Positions 1 through 6,520 of a stretch of DNA of 8,956 bases are shown here, piece by piece. The stretch's first letter is position 1. Each line of letters opens with the position of its first letter. This stretch comes from Acidimicrobiales bacterium (lineage in GTDB: Bacteria > Actinomycetota > Acidimicrobiia > Acidimicrobiales > SZUA-35), in contig JABDJU010000095.1 of the NCBI GenBank assembly GCA_013003325.1, forward strand, positions 1 through 8,956. The letters are read 5' to 3'. Below the pieces are notes generated by a model. The model was not told where the DNA came from, did not search any database, and saw nothing but the letters and a program-made list of their open reading frames with translations. The translations under genes and the position numbers were made by a program.

Positions 1-635
1 CGCTGGATCACACCATCGGGATCGTCGGCGGTCCGGGCGTCGAGGTCGGCCCTGGTGGCTGCTGCCACCGCAAACGAGTCGAGGATCGTCGCGGAGGAGC
101 GGAAGTCGTCCGAGGTTCTTGTTGCGAAGCCCAGCCACGCGTCGTTGTCGGCCTGTACGAGTCGGTGCAGCCCGTCGAGATCGCTGAGGCGATCGACCGC
201 TTCGGCTGAGCTCGTCCGGACCTCGATCGCACGGGCCGAGGCGAGCAGCAGAGCGGTCGCCTTGACATAGTTGTCGTTGCGACCGACCGGCGTCGACCGC
301 GCCGCCGACAGCGAGGTCCAAACCTGATCGGTCACCACGTTGTCGCCGAAGCGGGCCAGGTCGGCGAGGGCGGCATCGGTGGCTTCGATGAGCGGGGTTT
401 GGACACCTTCGGCGTCGCCCTCATCCGAGAGCACCGCGCCGAGCTGTTCCTGGCCGACACTCAAGGCTGCGAACTGCAGCGCCTCGATCCGGTCGAACGT
501 GTCGCGAGCGGCCAGCGCCGACGAATGGTCCTCCGTCGCCGAGGCCACGCCTACGCCGACCACGACGCCCACCGCGATCAAGGGGATCGCGAAGGCAGCA
601 CTGATCTTTCGCCGGAGCGGCATTGAACGCGACAT
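1..635 (-). CDS. Membrane-anchored sensor-like protein with NIT-like extracellular domain (5' part only)
   Basis: This is the N-terminal 211 residues of a protein that continues past base 1. The start is bracketed by an in-frame TGA three codons upstream; ATG at 635 or ATG at 623 are the only nearby candidates, and neither has a clear Shine-Dalgarno sequence. Residues 7-10 are basic (LRRK) and are followed by a hydrophobic segment at about 12-33, a typical signal anchor. The rest (about 35-211) is hydrophilic, Ala/Asp/Leu-rich and apparently all helical, as in nitrate/nitrite-sensing (NIT-type) or other helical-bundle input domains of bacterial receptors. That suggests the extracytoplasmic input region of a histidine kinase, chemoreceptor, nucleotide cyclase or diguanylate cyclase. 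The output domain is outside the window, so the class cannot be stated. It lies 63 nt downstream of plsX on the same strand. The reading frame is well supported; the domain assignment is inference. Confidence 0.72.
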   Translation of the reverse strand, partial: MSRSMPLRRKISAAFAIPLIAVGVVVGVGVASATEDHSSALAARDTFDRIEALQFAALSVGQEQLGAVLSDEGDAEGVQTPLIEATDAALADLARFGDNVVTDQVWTSLSAARSTPVGRNDNYVKATALLLASARAIEVRTSSAEAVDRLSDLDGLHRLVQADNDAWLGFATRTSDDFRSSATILDSFAVAAATRADLDARTADDPDGVIQ

Positions 636-698
636 CGGTACTCAATCGGCAGGTGAGGGCCGGTGGTGAGGTTCTCCGAGCAGACCCTGTGAACCCTC

Positions 699-1718
699 TC
701 AGGAAGTGGAGAACACCGCCCGGAAGTCGTCGACGATCGACGACTCGGCCATCTCGTGCGATGTCCGGATCGCGTTGGCGATGGTGTCGGCATCGGAGGA
801 GCCGTGAGAGATCACCGAAATACCACGGGTACCGCACAACATGGCGGCCCCGATGAGGTTTGGGTCGAGGATCCTGAACAGGGGATCGAGAATCGGCTCG
901 AGGATCGGAGCGGTGCTGGCCGCCTCCGGCGTCGACACCATGGCCGCACGAATGGCGTCGAGTGCGATCGCAACCCCGCCTTCGAGCGACTTCAGCACCA
1001 CGTTGCCGGTGAAGCCGTCGGCGACCATCACGTCGGCGTCACCGGTCATGAGGTCACGACCCTCGAGGTTTCCGACGAACCGGGCACCGCAACGGCCCTC
1101 CCAATCGGTGGTCTCGAACAGGCCGACCGAATCCTTCACCAATGTGTTTCCCTTGCCCGCCTCCTCGCCGATGGTCAGGATCGCCACCCTCGGCTGTTCG
1201 ATTCCGAACCGCGATCGGGCATAGACGGCGCCGAGCTGTCCGAACTGCACCAGCATTTCGGGGGTGGCGTCGGGGTTGGCGCCGCAATCGAGGAGCGTGC
1301 AGGGGGTGGATCCCAGCACGGGGAAGGGCACCGCGATCGCAGGTCGAAGCACCCCCTTTACCCGGCCGATTCGCAGCAGGCTGGCGGCCATCGCGGCGCC
1401 GGTGTTGCCGGCGGAGAGAACGCCGGCTGCAGCTCCGTCGCGGACCGCTTCTGCCGCCCGGACGATGCTGGAATCCTTCATACGGCGGACGCTGGATGCG
1501 GGCTCGGCCCCCATGGCGATGACCTCGCTCGCATGGCGGACCGAGATCATTGGATGAGCGCCCAGCGATGGATCGATCGAATAGATCGCCTTCTGGTCTC
1601 CGACCAGCAGGGACCCGACCCGGTCGCGCTCGGCGGCCAGCAGCGCGCCCTCCACGACCGCACGCGGCGCGAAGTCGCCGCCCATTGCGTCGACTGCAAT
1701 CGGGAGGGCCGTGGTCAC
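699..1718 (-). CDS. plsX: Phosphate acyltransferase PlsX
   Basis: PlsX makes acyl-phosphate from acyl-ACP and inorganic phosphate, the first step of the PlsX/PlsY route to lysophosphatidic acid. It is a soluble, peripherally membrane-associated enzyme. The 339-residue length is normal for the family. Visible motifs are AVDAMGGDFAP (residues 8-18), SAGNTGA (102-108), LDCGANPD (143-150), GEEAGKGN (184-191) and VADGFTGNV (232-240). Near the C terminus the usual YGGAPLLG-like and GHGSS motifs appear as IGAAMLCG (289-296) and SHGSS (304-308), with an ILEP/ILDP-like repeat before them (272-286), so this region is somewhat divergent. The start is GTG at 1718, which puts the conserved first strand at the usual distance. 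It begins 28 nt after rpmF, and yceD-rpmF-plsX is a known conserved cluster, so co-transcription is likely. Confidence 0.96.
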   Translation of the reverse strand: MTTALPIAVDAMGGDFAPRAVVEGALLAAERDRVGSLLVGDQKAIYSIDPSLGAHPMISVRHASEVIAMGAEPASSVRRMKDSSIVRAAEAVRDGAAAGVLSAGNTGAAMAASLLRIGRVKGVLRPAIAVPFPVLGSTPCTLLDCGANPDATPEMLVQFGQLGAVYARSRFGIEQPRVAILTIGEEAGKGNTLVKDSVGLFETTDWEGRCGARFVGNLEGRDLMTGDADVMVADGFTGNVVLKSLEGGVAIALDAIRAAMVSTPEAASTAPILEPILDPLFRILDPNLIGAAMLCGTRGISVISHGSSDADTIANAIRTSHEMAESSIVDDFRAVFSTS

Positions 1719-1746
1719 CTGAGAGCGTTTCCCGCTGGACGCAGGG

Positions 1747-1923
1747 CTAGACGTCTACGACCTGTCGGCCCTTGTAGTAGCCGCAGCTCTGGCATGCCCG
1801 GTGGGGCAGCTTCATGGCTCCGCAATGGGTGCACCGGCTCTTGGGCGCCGCGCTGATGGACCACGCCGACGCACGACGGCTGCGGGTCTTGGACTTGGAC
1901 GTCTTTTTCTTGGGAACAGCCAT
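1747..1923 (-). CDS. rpmF: 50S ribosomal protein L32, zinc-binding form
   Basis: A 58-residue protein starting MAVPKKKTSKSKTRSRR, the diagnostic L32 N terminus (a basic tail that binds 23S rRNA). It carries two CxxC pairs, C31/C34 and C44/C47, that form the zinc ribbon, so this is the C+ (zinc-containing) version rather than the cysteine-free paralogue made under zinc starvation. The C terminus has the expected CGYYKGR. The start is ATG at 1923, with an AAGG-type ribosome-binding sequence about 8-11 nt upstream. It lies 79 nt after the yceD-like gene and 28 nt before plsX on the same strand. A frame antisense or offset to it (1715-1930) is a shadow. Confidence 0.97.
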   Translation of the reverse strand: MAVPKKKTSKSKTRSRRASAWSISAAPKSRCTHCGAMKLPHRACQSCGYYKGRQVVDV

Positions 1924-1946
1924 TGCTCAAACCTTGCTAGATCGAC

Positions 1947-1960
1947 CGGTAAGCCTACCG
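1947..1960 (-). other. Small hairpin in the yceD-rpmF gap
   Basis: CGGTA (1947-1951) and TACCG (1956-1960) form a 5-bp perfect stem with a 4-nt loop, 24 nt before the rpmF start, in the 79-nt gap (1924-2002) that is otherwise featureless. It could be a leader structure of rpmF, but a stem this short may be chance. There is no U-tract after it. Confidence 0.25.
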
Positions 1961-2002
1961 TCGTGCACTACGTCCACCTACTCAACCGGCACTGTCCCGC
2001 GC

Positions 2003-2527
2003 TCACTCGTCGAGTTCGAGGTCCTGTAGGGCCGCCCACCGGGGATCGATCGCGGCCTCGGTGGATTCATCGGGATCGACCGGGCGTTCACCGAGCCCGG
2101 GCCGGTAACGATCCGGATCCGGTCCTGCGCAGTCGGGTTCGCACAGCGGCGACAACGGAAGGGCAGCGAGGGCGGTGTCGTGAACGACCTGATCGAGCAC
2201 CACCGTCTCGCCGTCGAAGGGGATGAGATCGCCGCCTGGTTCGGCACCCACCTGGAAGATCTCATCGACGACCGCACGTTCGGTACCGCGTACCGGCTCG
2301 AGACAACGACGACAATCGGCCATCCACGGAACGTCGAGGACCCCGGTGACCGACACCCCGCGCTCGATCGACTCGATGGTGAGCGTGCCAACCACCGGTT
2401 CCTCGGTCGTTCGGCTGGCGATGACCTCGAGCCCGGGTACGTCTTGTTCGATCTCGACGTCGAGGCGCTGGCCGAGCCGCTGCCGGAGCGCGCCAACGTG
2501 AACCCGATGTTGCCCGTTGCTGGCCAC
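2003..2527 (-). CDS. DUF177/YceD family protein, probable 23S rRNA/ribosome assembly factor
   Basis: A 174-residue protein of the YceD/DUF177 family, which almost always precedes rpmF and has been linked to 23S rRNA accumulation in bacteria and plastids. Visible family marks are a CxxC pair in ADCRRCLEPV (C72, C75), the stretch LPLSPLCEPDCAG (C129, C133), and the C-terminal DPRWAALQDL (161-170). Many family members have a further CPxCG after the CxxxC; here the sequence reads GPDPDRYRPG instead, so only one four-cysteine zinc site is possible. The start is GTG at 2527, only 2 nt past the TAG of the upstream coiled-coil gene, with no obvious Shine-Dalgarno sequence, so translational coupling is likely. 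Family assignment is firm; the biochemical role is not established. Confidence 0.9.
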   Translation of the reverse strand: MASNGQHRVHVGALRQRLGQRLDVEIEQDVPGLEVIASRTTEEPVVGTLTIESIERGVSVTGVLDVPWMADCRRCLEPVRGTERAVVDEIFQVGAEPGGDLIPFDGETVVLDQVVHDTALAALPLSPLCEPDCAGPDPDRYRPGLGERPVDPDESTEAAIDPRWAALQDLELDE

Positions 2528-2529
2528 GG

Positions 2530-3186
2530 CTAGTTCGAAGGCGGCGGCGGAGGCTGGTTGGCCTGAACCCCTTGGCTCGGGGTCACGTCGCCTTCGATGG
2601 CAGCGGTTCCGAGAAGCTTCTCGCGTCCTTGCTGGAGGGTGCGGGAAGTACGTTCGAGTACGGCCTCGAAGCTGGCCAGCTTGTGGTCACAGTAGTCTTC
2701 AACCCTCCGCTGGAGCGTGCGAGCGTCGGCCCTCGCTTCGGCGACGATCTGGCGAGCCCTGGCTTCGGCGGCGCGGGTTATCTCTTGCCGCTCGATCATC
2801 CGCGACACCTGGGCCCGGCCTTGGTCGATGATCTCCTGCCGCTCCTGTCGGGCCTGGGCCAGGAACTCCTCTTTCTCCTTCAGAAGCCAGCGAGCCCTCC
2901 GCAACTCTTCGGGAAGCGCCTCTCGTATCTCGTCGAGGACTTCGAGCAACTCGGCCCGGTTGACCTTGACGGTGGAAGACATCGGAAGCGGCCGACCGGC
3001 GGCCACCATGCTGATCGCTTCGTCGATGAGTGCCTCGAGTTCAGGAACTGCATATTGTTCGCCGGCGCTGGCGCCGAGCTCGATGGCCGGCTCGGCAGGC
3101 TCGGTGAGGTCGAGAACCGAGTTGTCGACCGGCGCGTACTCATCGGACGAGGCATAGTCGTACGGCGATGTCCGTTGGTCGGTCAT
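2530..3186 (-). CDS. SepIVA/DivIVA-like coiled-coil protein, probable septum or cell-pole factor
   Basis: A 218-residue protein. A disordered acidic N terminus (1-45) leads to a short conserved helix (48-63) and the block RAELLEVLDEIREALPEEL (77-95). A charged coiled coil (about 97-160) rich in Glu, Arg, Ala and Gln follows, then YCDHKLASFE (165-174) and a Pro-rich tail (PPPPP at 212-216). The LLxxLDxIxxAxPxEL and DxKLAxFE elements match my memory of mycobacterial SepIVA, which directs late septum assembly and intracellular membrane-domain organisation and also lies just upstream of a DUF177 gene. The coiled coil is clearly shorter than in mycobacteria. The start is ATG at 3186 (MTDQ...), because the ATG overlaps the coaD stop as ATGA and an AGGAGAG ribosome-binding site lies about 8 nt upstream; an extension to 3225 would run into coaD. 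F-ATPase b-subunit similarity, which automated annotation may give, is only coiled-coil resemblance. Confidence 0.87.
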   Translation of the reverse strand: MTDQRTSPYDYASSDEYAPVDNSVLDLTEPAEPAIELGASAGEQYAVPELEALIDEAISMVAAGRPLPMSSTVKVNRAELLEVLDEIREALPEELRRARWLLKEKEEFLAQARQERQEIIDQGRAQVSRMIERQEITRAAEARARQIVAEARADARTLQRRVEDYCDHKLASFEAVLERTSRTLQQGREKLLGTAAIEGDVTPSQGVQANQPPPPPSN

Positions 3187-3671
3187 TGTCCCAGCTCTCC
3201 TGTCTTTCGTTGCATGGCGGACCACACGGGTTCGGGAACCAACGAGGAAATGTCGCCCCCTCGAATTCCTATCTCTCGAAGATACCTGCTCGCGACCAGC
3301 GCCGCAGCGCCAACCCCGGGTACGAAGAGGGTGTGGATGTTCCCGGTCTGTGCATTGGTGTTGGCCTGGACCATCTCGACATCGAGGTCGGTCGAGGTGC
3401 GGATGCCCTTCACCAACACGTCAGCGCCGTGGGCGCGGGCGGCCGATGTGACCAGCCCGTCGAAGCTGGTGACCTGAACATTGTCCAGGTCGTTGGTCGA
3501 CTCGACGATCATCTCGACCCGCTCATCGACGGTGAACATCCCGGATGGTTTCGCCGGGTTGTATCCCACCGCGACGGTGACGGCGTCGAAGAGTGAGGCA
3601 GCGACGCGAACTACGCCCAGGTGCCCGTGGTGGAACGGATCGAACGATCCGGGAACGAATGCGGCTGGCAT
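3183..3671 (-). CDS. coaD: Phosphopantetheine adenylyltransferase (PPAT)
   Basis: CoaD transfers AMP from ATP to 4'-phosphopantetheine to give dephospho-CoA, the fourth step of CoA synthesis. The 162-residue length fits the family (about 160). Seen motifs are the nucleotidyltransferase signature PGSFDPFHHGHL (7-18, with the HxGH histidines), NPAKPSGMFTVDERV (38-52, including the substrate lysine region), and VKGIRTSTDLDVEM (87-100), where R91, D95 and E99 match the E. coli positions. The C-terminal ISSS(L/T)V motif is replaced by VASRYL (126-131), although the following REIGIRGGDISSLVPEPV (132-149) aligns well. The start is ATG at 3671, giving the standard distance to PGSFDP. An in-frame ATG at 3716, 2 nt after the rsmD stop, would add 15 residues; neither start has a strong ribosome-binding site. 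It overlaps the next gene by 4 nt. Confidence 0.93.
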   Translation of the reverse strand: MPAAFVPGSFDPFHHGHLGVVRVAASLFDAVTVAVGYNPAKPSGMFTVDERVEMIVESTNDLDNVQVTSFDGLVTSAARAHGADVLVKGIRTSTDLDVEMVQANTNAQTGNIHTLFVPGVGAAALVASRYLREIGIRGGDISSLVPEPVWSAMQRKTGELGQ

Positions 3672-3718
3672 GGCAGCGCACAGCGTAGTGCACCAGCTCG
3701 TCGGTTCCTGGGCCATCA

Positions 3719-4261
3719 CTACCCAATGTGACGAGCAACCACAATTTGTGGCCGACCGTACGACCGGCGGCGTAGCTCCTCCCAGCGATCGGTCAGCTGG
3801 AGGTCGGTATCGGTGTGGGCGACGAGCAACCGGGCCGGGATGTGGTCGAGCAGCTCGAGCCAGGGGTCTTCGGCGTACGGAGGATCGCAAAACGCCAGAT
3901 CGAAGCGTTGCTCGGGCGGCAGTGCGGCGGCGTAGGCGACCGCGTCGCCGACCACGATCCGGGCCCGGTCGCCGAATCCCAACGTCTCGATGTTCTGTTC
4001 AAGAATCGATGTTGCAGCTCGGTTTTGTTCGACGAACACGACCTCGGCCGCTCCCCTGCTGAGGCACTCGAGTCCGAACGAGCCCGATCCGGCGAAGAGG
4101 TCGAGCACGCTGATGCCCTCGAACCCCCCGCTCCCCTCGGCCATCCGGATACTCAGAATCATGTTGAAGACCGCCGTCTTGGCGCGGTCGGGGATCGGGC
4201 GCGTGCCGGACTCGGGCACCTTCAGCTTCCTCCCTTTGGCAGTGCCGCTGATGATCCTCAT
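3719..4261 (-). CDS. rsmD: 16S rRNA (guanine(966)-N2)-methyltransferase RsmD
   Basis: A SAM-dependent methyltransferase that modifies G966 of 16S rRNA in the 30S subunit. The 180-residue length is normal. The N terminus MRIISGTAKGRKLKVP and the block RPIPDRAKTAVFNMI (21-35) are characteristic of RsmD (usually RPTxDRxREAxFN). Motif I is DLFAGSGSFGLE (54-65) and the catalytic NPPY-type motif is DPPY (126-129). The start ATG at 4261 lies 7 nt after the recG stop, and AAAGGA overlaps the end of recG about 10 nt upstream of the ATG. rsmD followed by coaD is a widespread bacterial gene pair, which supports the call. Confidence 0.95.
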   Translation of the reverse strand: MRIISGTAKGRKLKVPESGTRPIPDRAKTAVFNMILSIRMAEGSGGFEGISVLDLFAGSGSFGLECLSRGAAEVVFVEQNRAATSILEQNIETLGFGDRARIVVGDAVAYAAALPPEQRFDLAFCDPPYAEDPWLELLDHIPARLLVAHTDTDLQLTDRWEELRRRSYGRPQIVVARHIG

Positions 4262-4268
4262 GCGACGG

Positions 4269-6443
4269 TCATCCTTTCAGCAGAAACGCTTCGTCGTTAT
4301 CGGAGGCGAAGAAGACCAACTCGTCGGCCAGTGCGGGGTGGGCCGACAACTCGGGATCGTCATCGAGCAGCTCGATCGCGGCGTTGCGAGCATCGACGAC
4401 CACTTCTCGGTTGTGTCGCAAGCTGGCCAGCTTCAGATCGTTCTTGCCCTTCTGGCGTTCCCCGAGAATCGTCCCCTCGCCCCGCAGGTCGAGGTCGACC
4501 TCGGCCAGCTCGAACCCATCTGTCGATCCCACGAGCGCATCGATCCGGCTTTGGCCATCGGCGGTTGTCGGGCTCGCCACCAACCAGCACATCGACGCAT
4601 GAGCGCCACGACCGACGCGACCGCGAAGCTGGTGGAGCTGAGCGATGCCGAACCGGTCGGCATCGAGAATCACCATGGTTGTGGCGTTCGGAACGTCGAC
4701 GCCGACCTCGATGACGGTGGTCGAGACCAGCACGTCGAGCTCGCCCAGTCGGAACCGGTCCATGACCGCGTCCTTGTCGTCGGGCGGGATTCTGCCATGC
4801 ATCAGCCCGACCCTCAGACCCTCCAGCTCTCGGGCAGCGAGCCGCTGATAGGTCTCCTCGGCGGATGCAACCTCGAGCTTTTCGGATTCGTCGATGAGCG
4901 GGCACACCACATAGGCCTGCCGACCCTCCGCTACCGAGGCACGGAGTTCGGCCCACATCTGTTCCAGTTGCAGCGGTGGCTCGCCGTCGAGGGTGCCGGG
5001 CGCATCGACGTGGTGAGTGACTATCGGGGTTCGGCCCGGCGGCAGCTCCCCGAGCACGGAGACATCCAGATCGCCGTAGACCGTCATCGCCGCAGTGCGC
5101 GGGATCGGGGTGGCGGTCATCACGAGCACATCAGGCACGGTGCCGTCGGCGTTCTTCTCGCGCAGAGCCGCCCGCTGCTCGACGCCGAACCGGTGCTGCT
5201 CATCGATGACGATCGACCCCAGCGAATGGAACTGCACCTTTTCCTGCAAGAGGGCGTGGGTGCCGATGACGATGTCGGTGAGCCCCCCGGCGAGACCCGC
5301 GAGGATCCGCTTGCGATCGGCTGCCGACGTGCGGCTGGTCAACAGCTCGACCGCCAGCGGACGGGTGCCGAGCAGGCTGGAGGGCTCGGGAACCTCGAGG
5401 CCCTCGAGCAGGCGACGAATGCCGAGATGGTGTTGCTCGGCCAATACCTCGGTGGGGGCCATCAGGGCCCCTTGATGGCCCCCGTCGACCGCGGTGAGCA
5501 TGGCGGACACCGCGACGAGGGTCTTCCCCGAGCCGACGTCGCCCTGCAGCAGTCGATGCATCGGCACCGGACGTTCGAGATCCCGATCGATCTCTCCGAT
5601 CGCGTGGCGTTGGGCGTTGGTGAGAGGAAAGGGCAGCGCACCGACGAACGCCCTCACGAGCGGACCCTGAGCCTGATGGGCAACCCCCCGCTGGGTGGAC
5701 TCGAGATGGCGTTTGCGCCGGACCAGCGCCACCTGCATGCGGAACAACTCGTCGAAGATCAAGCGCCGTCTCGCCTCCGACACGTGCTCGTGGGTTTCGG
5801 GCACGTGGATCCTGTGCATCGCGGTCGAGCGATCCAGCATCGCCCGATCCGAGAGGACGCAGCTGGGAATCGGGTCGATGATCGAGCGGGCATCGTCGTT
5901 GGTAACGGTGCGGCGAAGCGCCTCGGCGATGTAGCGAGCGAGGTCAGCGCTCGTAACGCCTGCCTTCTCGCTCTGTGGATAGACGGGAATGATCTTGCCG
6001 GTTTGATCGCCGACCAGATCGACGACCGGACTCGTCATCTGGGGTCGGCCTCGGAAGTTCTCCATCTTGCCGAACACGATCGCCTCGAGCCCGGGCTGCA
6101 GCTGCCGCTCCCGCCACCGCTGGTTGAAAAAGGTGAGGGTCATCCGACTCTGACCGTCGGTGACGGTGCTGGTGACCATCACCCGGTTGCCCCGCAGACG
6201 GCGGAGGTCGGTGCGGACCACCTTGACGACGATCGTGGCTTCGTCGCCTTCCATCAGGTCGGCGATGGCGGCCTGACGGGTGCGGTCGAGGTAGCGCCGC
6301 GGGTAATGGGTGAGCAGATCGCCGAGGGTGATCAGGTCCATCTTCTGCAGGGCATCCTTGCGTTTGGGGCCGACCCCGCGAAGCTTCTCCACCTCGATCT
6401 CGTGGAGATCGCGCACGCTGAGCGGGTTCGATCGGCTGCCCAC
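4269..6443 (-). CDS. recG: ATP-dependent DNA helicase RecG
   Basis: RecG is a superfamily 2 double-stranded DNA translocase that remodels stalled replication forks and recombination intermediates. The 724 residues match the family's normal length. An N-terminal wedge/OB region (about 15-145, with LRGVGPKRKDAL at 21-32) is followed by the helicase core: LTNAQRHAI (274-282), Walker A GDVGSGKT (301-308), APTEVLAEQH (329-338), DEQH box (414-417), TATPIPRT (443-450), STTVIEVGVDVPN (574-586) and QLRGRVGRG (605-613). A C-terminal domain follows. No motif is missing. The start is taken as GTG 6443. A TAGGTT hexamer 6 nt upstream suggests a leaderless mRNA; GTG at 6416 is an alternative. It is the first gene of the minus-strand block and diverges from the MFS gene across 72 nt. 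An 11-bp perfect inverted repeat lies in its coding region. Confidence 0.97.
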   Translation of the reverse strand: MGSRSNPLSVRDLHEIEVEKLRGVGPKRKDALQKMDLITLGDLLTHYPRRYLDRTRQAAIADLMEGDEATIVVKVVRTDLRRLRGNRVMVTSTVTDGQSRMTLTFFNQRWRERQLQPGLEAIVFGKMENFRGRPQMTSPVVDLVGDQTGKIIPVYPQSEKAGVTSADLARYIAEALRRTVTNDDARSIIDPIPSCVLSDRAMLDRSTAMHRIHVPETHEHVSEARRRLIFDELFRMQVALVRRKRHLESTQRGVAHQAQGPLVRAFVGALPFPLTNAQRHAIGEIDRDLERPVPMHRLLQGDVGSGKTLVAVSAMLTAVDGGHQGALMAPTEVLAEQHHLGIRRLLEGLEVPEPSSLLGTRPLAVELLTSRTSAADRKRILAGLAGGLTDIVIGTHALLQEKVQFHSLGSIVIDEQHRFGVEQRAALREKNADGTVPDVLVMTATPIPRTAAMTVYGDLDVSVLGELPPGRTPIVTHHVDAPGTLDGEPPLQLEQMWAELRASVAEGRQAYVVCPLIDESEKLEVASAEETYQRLAARELEGLRVGLMHGRIPPDDKDAVMDRFRLGELDVLVSTTVIEVGVDVPNATTMVILDADRFGIAQLHQLRGRVGRGAHASMCWLVASPTTADGQSRIDALVGSTDGFELAEVDLDLRGEGTILGERQKGKNDLKLASLRHNREVVVDARNAAIELLDDDPELSAHPALADELVFFASDNDEAFLLKG
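5454..5483. repeat. Perfect 11-bp inverted repeat inside recG
   Basis: The left arm GGGGGCCATCA (5454-5464) is exactly complementary to the right arm TGATGGCCCCC (5473-5483), with an 8-nt GC-rich spacer. In recG it encodes the conserved GHQGALMAP stretch just after Walker A. Transcribed from either strand it would make a very stable hairpin. No U-tract follows on either strand, so it is not a standard terminator. Confidence 0.85.
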
Positions 6444-6449
6444 TTCCTC

Positions 6450-6455
6450 AACCTA
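6450..6455 (-). promoter_or_regulatory. Putative -10 element for recG (leaderless)
   Basis: On the minus strand the hexamer TAGGTT lies exactly 6 nt upstream of the recG GTG. This fits a TANNNT -10 box whose transcript would start at the GTG itself. No convincing TTGACA-like -35 box is visible at 16-18 nt. The divergent gap (6444-6515) holds nothing else recognisable. Confidence 0.4.
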
Positions 6456-6514
6456 CCCGCGGGATGCGACAGTGCCCGGCTCCGCGGCATCGCTCCTCAG
6501 CCGACCTCCCTCGA

Positions 6515-6520
6515 TATGTT
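6515..6520 (+). promoter_or_regulatory. Putative -10 element for the MFS gene
   Basis: TATGTT (TANNNT) is followed by 7 nt and then the in-frame GTG at 6528. If used, the transcript would be leaderless and the ATG at 6516 would be inside the promoter. There is no Shine-Dalgarno sequence before either start and no clear -35 box. Confidence 0.35.

Noticed and set aside
666..700. Possible hairpin (GAGGTTC ... GAACCCTC) between plsX and the sensor gene
   Set aside because: The arms need a bulge, the loop is 16 nt and there is no T-tract, so it does not qualify as a terminator.
421..837. Minus-strand 138-codon frame spanning the plsX/sensor junction
   Set aside because: It overlaps plsX and the sensor-like gene in another frame; Arg-rich shadow translation.
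756..1856. Plus-strand frame open for 366 codons
   Set aside because: It is antisense to plsX and rpmF, both certain; the product is His/Arg/Gly-rich without family features.
2572..3477. Plus-strand frame open for 301 codons
   Set aside because: It is antisense to the sepIVA-like gene and coaD and has no domain-like pattern.
3636..3651. Inverted repeat CGGATCG/CGATCCG in coaD
   Set aside because: The 7-bp arms around AA come from the codons of the conserved G-S-F-D-P motif; too short, and explained by protein constraint.
3990..6515. Plus-strand frame open for 842 codons in phase with the MFS gene
   Set aside because: It is antisense to recG, whose helicase motifs are intact. Long open antisense frames are expected in GC-rich genes, and the translation has no recognisable family pattern before residue MFEPV at 6516.
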